From: an uncultured Eubacteriales bacterium
Lineage (GTDB): Bacteria > Bacillota_A > Clostridia > Oscillospirales > Oscillospiraceae
Length of the DNA: 7,430 bases
Assembly: GCA_949739085.1 (NCBI GenBank)
Contig: CATIYU010000357.1
Location: 1-7,430 of the forward strand
Direction: 5' to 3'
Shown: piece by piece, positions 4,562 to 7,430 of the stretch
Numbering within the stretch: position 1 is the stretch's first letter
How the letters are laid out: each line of letters starts with the position of its first letter
Translations under genes and position numbers: made by a program
Notes under the pieces: generated by a model
Database searches by the model: none
Told to the model about the DNA's origin: nothing
What the model saw: the letters and a program-made list of their open reading frames with translations, nothing else

Positions 4562-4931
4562 AAGCGAATCCTCCAAGCCACAGCCCGGACACGATGAGTT
4601 CAATCCGTATGCTGTCAGGCTTAGCTTTTGAAAACCGAACCGAGTCTGCCAGTTCGGCGAGTTTGAAGAACGTATGTGCTCTCCCATGCTGTAAGATGAT
4701 TTGGTCGCACACAATATTGAAGATTAGTTCCTTGGTTGTTGTGTCAACATCTACGCTCACCTCACCACACCCAAACTCATCGTCAAATATTTGGACAACC
4801 TCATCTACAAGATCACAGATTTCGCCCAAATTCTCATATTTCATCTCGTTGAGAAAATATTTGTCGCCGAACTTCTCAGTAGCTTCCTCAATCACATCAA
4901 AAGCGGCATCCTTACATCCTGTGTACTCCAT
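4554..4931 (-). CDS. Hypothetical protein, 125 residues, first gene of a leftward operon
   Basis: I do not recognise the family. The protein is acidic and looks alpha/beta: an N-terminal helical part (CKDAAFDVIEEATEKFGDKYF, then ENLGEICDLVDEVVQIFDDEFG), a strand pair with VSVDVDTTTKELIFNIVCDQIILQ, then a helix LAELADSVRFSKAKP and a final strand IRIELIVSGLWLGGF. The strand-rich second half after an acidic helical first half could be a small ligand- or protein-binding fold. No catalytic motif, zinc site or membrane helix is visible. GGAGG (4938-4942) is 6 bases upstream of the ATG, and a good promoter (4960-4988) lies directly ahead, so this gene heads its unit. Its coding sequence seems richer in A and T than the cysteine desulfurase gene to the right. 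Confidence 0.75.
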   Translation of the reverse strand: MEYTGCKDAAFDVIEEATEKFGDKYFLNEMKYENLGEICDLVDEVVQIFDDEFGCGEVSVDVDTTTKELIFNIVCDQIILQHGRAHTFFKLAELADSVRFSKAKPDSIRIELIVSGLWLGGFAYE

Positions 4932-4959
4932 ACTACACCTCCATCATTTTTGATACCTC

Positions 4960-4988
4960 ATTTTAACACAAATGGCGTCGCTTTTCAA
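4960..4988 (-). promoter_or_regulatory. Promoter of the 125-77-198 residue operon
   Basis: On the minus strand TTGAAA (4983-4988) and TAAAAT (4960-4965) are separated by 17 bases, with TGT just before the -10 (extended -10). It fills most of the gap between the CxxC protein gene and the 125-residue gene, with the -35 beginning 7 bases after the former's stop. Confidence 0.72.
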
Positions 4989-4995
4989 TAGCCGT

Positions 4996-5283
4996 CTAAC
5001 CCGCTGATACTGTGGCTTCCCCGCGCTTCCTCACATTATCGATGTTCCAGTTGCAACGCAGAATCAATTCTTTAGTTGACATCCGGCCCTCTAACCAATT
5101 ATAGTAGCAGTGACGGCATAGCCGATACGGCCACTCCCTCCATCCAGTGTCACCCACCGCCGCTTCGTCCTCAAAATCGACTATGATGTCAATATCGTAG
5201 TGTGTCGTAGAATAGTTCTGGCAACAGTCGCACCTATACAGTTCCGGCTGGGCGGTAGCGGTGATAGTTTCCTTGTTTTCCAT
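4996..5283 (-). CDS. Small CxxC/CxxC putative zinc-ribbon protein, 95 residues
   Basis: Two cysteine clusters stand 35 residues apart: YRCDCCQNY (Cys 18, 20, 21) and YRLCRHCYYNW (Cys 56, 59). C18/C21 with C56/C59 gives four ligands of a treble-clef or zinc-ribbon type site. Between them is an acidic strand region (YDIDIIVDFEDEAAVGD). The C-terminal part (STKELILRCNWNIDNVRKRG) is helical. Such small zinc proteins in phages often bind nucleic acid or other proteins, but nothing here fixes the partner. The ATG at 5283 has only a weak ribosome site (GAGTGA-like), unlike most neighbours. The gene lies 64 bases after the helix-turn-helix gene, with a hairpin between them, and the promoter for the next operon begins just after its stop. 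Confidence 0.72.
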   Translation of the reverse strand: MENKETITATAQPELYRCDCCQNYSTTHYDIDIIVDFEDEAAVGDTGWREWPYRLCRHCYYNWLEGRMSTKELILRCNWNIDNVRKRGEATVSAG

Positions 5284-5316
5284 AGAGTCACTCTACTATT
5301 TTATTTAACTAAGCTG

Positions 5317-5345
5317 GAAGCCACTTGCTGTGAGCAGGCGGCTTC
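5317..5345 (-). other. Hairpin after the helix-turn-helix gene, weak terminator or processing site
   Basis: GAAGCC (5317-5322) pairs with GGCTTC (5340-5345). After one A-C mismatch, CTTGCT (5324-5329) pairs with AGCAGG (5333-5338, one G-U) around a 3-base loop. On the minus strand it follows the stop of the gene ending at 5348, but only an interrupted T/A stretch comes after it. It may reduce rather than stop transcription into the 95-residue gene, or protect the upstream mRNA. Confidence 0.5.
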
Positions 5346-5347
5346 TT

Positions 5348-5980
5348 TTAGTGTTCCGTCAGCTTGCACACAACTCTAACCTCCCCATTGGCGGCATCTC
5401 CAAGGATATGCTTCAAGGAATTTGCCACCATCTCCACATTGATGGGCCCAGTGAAGCAAATGGAGAACTCACTCATCTTCATCAATGCGGGTACAGATTC
5501 TACAGAGCTTACACTCATTTCATCTGTTAAAGCGATATTATCCTTTTCTATCGTACAGCCGTCCACGATGTAATCCTGGGCGCTATGTAAGAACCGCTCC
5601 CACGCGCTTCGCTGCTCGGCATTCATAGAGTGGCCGACGCGAAACTCAATGGCCAAGCCTGCTGACTGGATGTAGCGGCGGATAGTAGCTACACTCATCC
5701 CAAACATCTCGGCCAGATTGGTAGCATTGGCGTTGTAGGTCTCTGCCAGATGCCGCAGGTACTCTTCCTGAGTACCCTTGGAGAGCTCCTTGAAGTTTGT
5801 CCATGTTGTTGGCTTGTCAAAACTCACTGACACAACTTTTCCGTTCCTTTCTTTCCATTGTTTCTGGGTCATATAGTCGGTTGACATGGGGCAGCGTTTG
5901 CTTTTGCTTCCGCGCTTGCGGTGAGAAGCCTGATGGGCGAGGCGCTTCTTCTGCAAGCAGTCATACTCGAAGTCTGTCAA
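5348..5980 (-). CDS. Phage helix-turn-helix protein with TTG start, 210 residues
   Basis: The N terminus MTDFEYDCLQKKRLAHQASHRKRGSKSKRC is strongly basic and similar in my memory to a group of clostridial phage proteins beginning MTDFEYDV.QKKR. A likely helix-turn-helix lies at 84-108 (NATNLAEMFGMSVATIRRYIQSAGL), followed by a helical middle (AEQRSAWERFLHSAQDYI) and a C-terminal region with FSICFTGPINVEMVANSLKHIL. It is probably a DNA-binding regulator or replication-associated protein; the target is unknown. The start is TTG at 5978-5980, since no ATG occurs until codon 32, translation from TTG keeps the family-like N terminus, and GGGGGTGG (5985-5992) lies just upstream. The start overlaps the stop of the 73-residue gene in TTGA, implying coupled translation. 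A hairpin follows the stop. Confidence 0.8.
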   Translation of the reverse strand: MTDFEYDCLQKKRLAHQASHRKRGSKSKRCPMSTDYMTQKQWKERNGKVVSVSFDKPTTWTNFKELSKGTQEEYLRHLAETYNANATNLAEMFGMSVATIRRYIQSAGLAIEFRVGHSMNAEQRSAWERFLHSAQDYIVDGCTIEKDNIALTDEMSVSSVESVPALMKMSEFSICFTGPINVEMVANSLKHILGDAANGEVRVVCKLTEH

Positions 5981-6198
5981 TATACCACCCCCAATTTCTT
6001 CTCCACATCGAACTTGGTCTCAAGCTCCTTTGGAGAACGAGCCCTCCCGAGTTTCTTGAATGTGCCGTCAACCAGCTCATACAGGAAGTAATAATCTCGG
6101 GAGGATTCTTTACTTGTCAGGATGAAAAGAAGCTCGTGCTTGGTGTTATAGTATCCAACCCAAACTCGCTCGCCCTTTGGATATTTGGGGGTACTCAT
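5977..6198 (-). CDS. Small conserved phage protein, 73 residues, in the cysteine desulfurase operon
   Basis: Sequence starts MSTPKYPKGERVWVGYYNTKHELLFILTSK and continues SSRDYYFLYELVDGTFKKLGRARSPKELETKF. It reads as a four-strand beta sheet with a final helix; aromatic residues are frequent. I recall similar short proteins in clostridial prophages but no function for them. The ATG (6196-6198) overlaps the cysteine desulfurase stop in ATGA and its own stop overlaps the next start in TTGA, so three proteins are made in tandem. There is only a weak GGGA ahead of the ATG, so translation probably depends on the upstream gene. A role as a partner of the neighbouring enzyme or DNA-binding protein is possible from context only. 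Confidence 0.75.
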   Translation of the reverse strand: MSTPKYPKGERVWVGYYNTKHELLFILTSKESSRDYYFLYELVDGTFKKLGRARSPKELETKFDVEKKLGVVY

Positions 6199-7352
6199 AT
6201 TTTCCCATGGGAGCGCAGCACATCAATAAAGGATGCCATGATGTGCGCAGCATCTGTAACCTCGTCTACCGTGTTCATTCTGGAGAACGAAACCCGAATA
6301 GAGCTTCTCGCTTCTTCTGTGGTAAGCCCCATCGCTGTGAGCACATGACTTGGCTTAGACTCATGGCTTCGACAGGCAGAGCCAGCGGACACATAGATAT
6401 CCATATTGTCCAGCATCAGAATGAGGGACTCATTGTCAACACCGTCGATTCGGAGATTGATGGTCTTGCCGGGAGACAGGAGGGATGCCCCGTTGATATG
6501 TACGGTATCGCCGCCGAGATGACTCTGGAGCTCTGTCACGAACCGTTGCTTGAGCATGGAGACGGTCGTTCTGTCCTCATTCTGCTGGGCACTGGCAATC
6601 TCGCACGCCCGTCCAAACCCAACGATACCGGCCACGTTTTCCGTTCCGCCCCGCAGCCCAAACTCCTGGTCGTGTCCGCCGCAGATGAGAGGAGACAGGA
6701 TTGAGATGTCCTTGGCATAAAGTGCGCCTGTGCCTTTAGGGCCATGGATTTTGTGGGCCGAGATGGATAGAAAATCACAGCCGATGCTGGTGGTGTCGAT
6801 GGGGTGACACCCGGCGGCCTGTACACAGTCCGTATGGAACAGAACGCCGTGCTTCAGACAGATGCTCCCAATATCGCTTATCGGATTCTCTACGCCGGTT
6901 TCATTGTTGACATACATGACAGACACCAACCCGGTATCTGCCCGTAGAGCCCGCTCAACAGCCGCAGCAGGCACGGTCCCATTGCCGAGTACGGGAATAT
7001 ACTCGACATCAAATCCGTCTTTCATAAGGCTCTCTGCGGCTCTGAGAACACTGTCGTGCTCCACGGCAGACACCAGGATATGCGTGCATTCGATGCGCTT
7101 GAGATAGTCCCTCACGCCGTGGAACACAAGATTATTTGCCTCGCTTCCGCCGGATGTGAAAATGATGCTGTTTGTATCTGCGCCGATGAACCGAGCCACC
7201 CGTGCTCGTGCTTCCTGAATCGCCTCGTTGGCCGCTCGTCCAAATCTGTAGGGCGTACCGGCGTTTCCGTATTGAGTCGTCAGGTACGGCATCATAGATT
7301 CTAAGACCCTTGGGTCAATCGGGGTCGTAGCTGCTGCATCAAGATAAATCAT
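6195..7352 (-). CDS. Cysteine desulfurase, NifS/IscS/DndA-like, PLP-dependent
   Basis: Protein of 385 residues, the normal length. It should remove sulfur from L-cysteine, giving alanine and a protein-bound persulfide for transfer to Fe-S clusters, tRNA thiolation or DNA phosphorothioation. Visible are YLDAAATTPIDP (3-14), TSGGSEANN with the cofactor-phosphate loop (66-74), H99 in SAVEHDS, NNETG (149-153), D175 and Q178 in HTDCVQAAG, the PLP lysine K201 in SAHKIHGPKG, RGGTENV (234-240), and the catalytic C327 in SAGSACRSH followed by a C-terminal SSIRVSFSRMNT. The Cys lies in the longer loop of the class I (NifS/IscS) type. Nothing is missing, so it should be active. The start at 7352 has AAGGAGG (7359-7365) 6 bases upstream; an in-frame ATG at 7403 lies across the probable promoter. 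It overlaps the next gene by 4 bases, tying it to the phage operon. No sulfur acceptor, DndBCDE or Ssp protein is in view, so the pathway is open. Confidence 0.95.
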   Translation of the reverse strand: MIYLDAAATTPIDPRVLESMMPYLTTQYGNAGTPYRFGRAANEAIQEARARVARFIGADTNSIIFTSGGSEANNLVFHGVRDYLKRIECTHILVSAVEHDSVLRAAESLMKDGFDVEYIPVLGNGTVPAAAVERALRADTGLVSVMYVNNETGVENPISDIGSICLKHGVLFHTDCVQAAGCHPIDTTSIGCDFLSISAHKIHGPKGTGALYAKDISILSPLICGGHDQEFGLRGGTENVAGIVGFGRACEIASAQQNEDRTTVSMLKQRFVTELQSHLGGDTVHINGASLLSPGKTINLRIDGVDNESLILMLDNMDIYVSAGSACRSHESKPSHVLTAMGLTTEEARSSIRVSFSRMNTVDEVTDAAHIMASFIDVLRSHGKI

Positions 7353-7377
7353 TGACGCCCTCCTTGCAGTTTTATAA

Positions 7378-7386
7378 ATTGTAGCA
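7378..7386 (-). promoter_or_regulatory. Probable extended -10 promoter for the cysteine desulfurase operon
   Basis: On the minus strand TACAAT (7378-7383) is preceded by TGC (7384-7386), an extended -10. The hexamer 17 bases further upstream (TGCTTG) matches the -35 consensus poorly, so either the extended -10 suffices, an activator is needed, or the operon is also read from genes beyond the right edge. Predicted start is about 7371, about 20 bases before the start codon. Confidence 0.5.
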
Positions 7387-7412
7387 TAAGAACACCCCAT
7401 CAAGCACAGGAG

Positions 7413-7423
7413 AAACCGCTGTC
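7413..7423. repeat. Short inverted repeat near the right edge, approximate position
   Basis: The last 20 bases contain CTGTC-G-GACAG, five perfect base pairs around one base (within about 7413-7430), upstream of the probable promoter at 7378-7386. It could be an operator, but 5-bp arms occur easily by chance and the flanking sequence is cut off. Confidence 0.25.
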
Positions 7424-7430
7424 GGACAGG

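Noticed and set aside
4639..4661. CCGAAC and GTTCGG separated by 11 bases, resembling a LexA (SOS) box
   Set aside because: Firmicute LexA boxes have a 4-base spacer (CGAAC-N4-GTTCG), and this lies inside the 125-residue coding sequence away from any promoter.
4328..4714. Extended 128-codon reading frame for the coiled-coil protein
   Set aside because: The first 51 codons lie within the 125-residue gene in another frame and have no ribosome site; GGAGG at 4570-4574 clearly serves the start at 4561.
6536..6826. Minus-strand 96-codon ORF, and plus-strand ORFs at 6177-6704, 6862-7107 and 7056-7304
   Set aside because: All lie within the cysteine desulfurase gene in other frames, with low-complexity or unlikely protein composition and no ribosome sites.
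1..7430. tRNA genes, CRISPR repeats, insertion sequences and phage attachment sites
   Set aside because: I looked for cloverleaf-like ends, regularly spaced repeats, transposase-like proteins and long direct repeats and saw none.

Overview
The window looks like the early/regulatory region of a temperate phage, prophage or related integrated element from a Firmicute, most likely a gut clostridium of the Oscillospiraceae type. The basis is the AGGAGG-type ribosome sites, sigma-A-like promoters with extended -10 elements, mid-range GC, and protein families typical of clostridial phages: an ERF annealing protein, an SSB-like protein, an MrpR-like degenerate integrase, and an S24-type CI/LexA-like repressor. 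No structural, packaging, lysis or integrase gene, tRNA or CRISPR array is present. Assignments come from reading the sequence; no database search was run.

Layout. Almost everything is on the minus strand. From right to left: a cysteine desulfurase (6195-7352), a 73-residue protein (5977-6198) and a helix-turn-helix protein (5348-5980) overlap by 4 bases at each junction and form one coupled unit, followed by a hairpin. A small CxxC/CxxC putative zinc protein follows (4996-5283). A promoter (4960-4988) then starts a second leftward unit of a 125-residue protein (4554-4931), a 77-residue coiled-coil protein (4328-4561) and a 198-residue membrane-anchored protein (3710-4306). This unit ends at a perfect 13-bp bidirectional terminator (3681-3711) shared with the convergent repressor gene.

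The only plus-strand gene is the CI/LexA-like repressor (2873-3679), with its own strong promoter and candidate operators. Upstream of it, 2597-2743 holds a consensus plus-strand promoter, two further hairpins and an intrinsic terminator with no convincing ORF. This is the best candidate for an undescribed small RNA or a terminated leader of the repressor gene. Left of this lie a leftward 107-residue hypothetical gene (2255-2578), then the MrpR-like gene (1021-1977) behind a roughly 200-base leader carrying a GC-rich hairpin and ending in a clear terminator. Last comes the recombination unit: the ERF annealing protein (128-829) and the start of an SSB-like gene (1-121, running off the left edge), with its own promoter and hairpin-bearing leader.

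How it may work (inference). The S24-type repressor has all the parts for RecA-stimulated self-cleavage and could be the damage-sensing switch. The MrpR-like protein may be a second, integrase-derived DNA-binding regulator placed just ahead of the recombination genes. The cysteine desulfurase is embedded in a phage operon by overlapping codons rather than sitting beside it, so sulfur transfer is probably part of the element's own programme; its target is not visible here.
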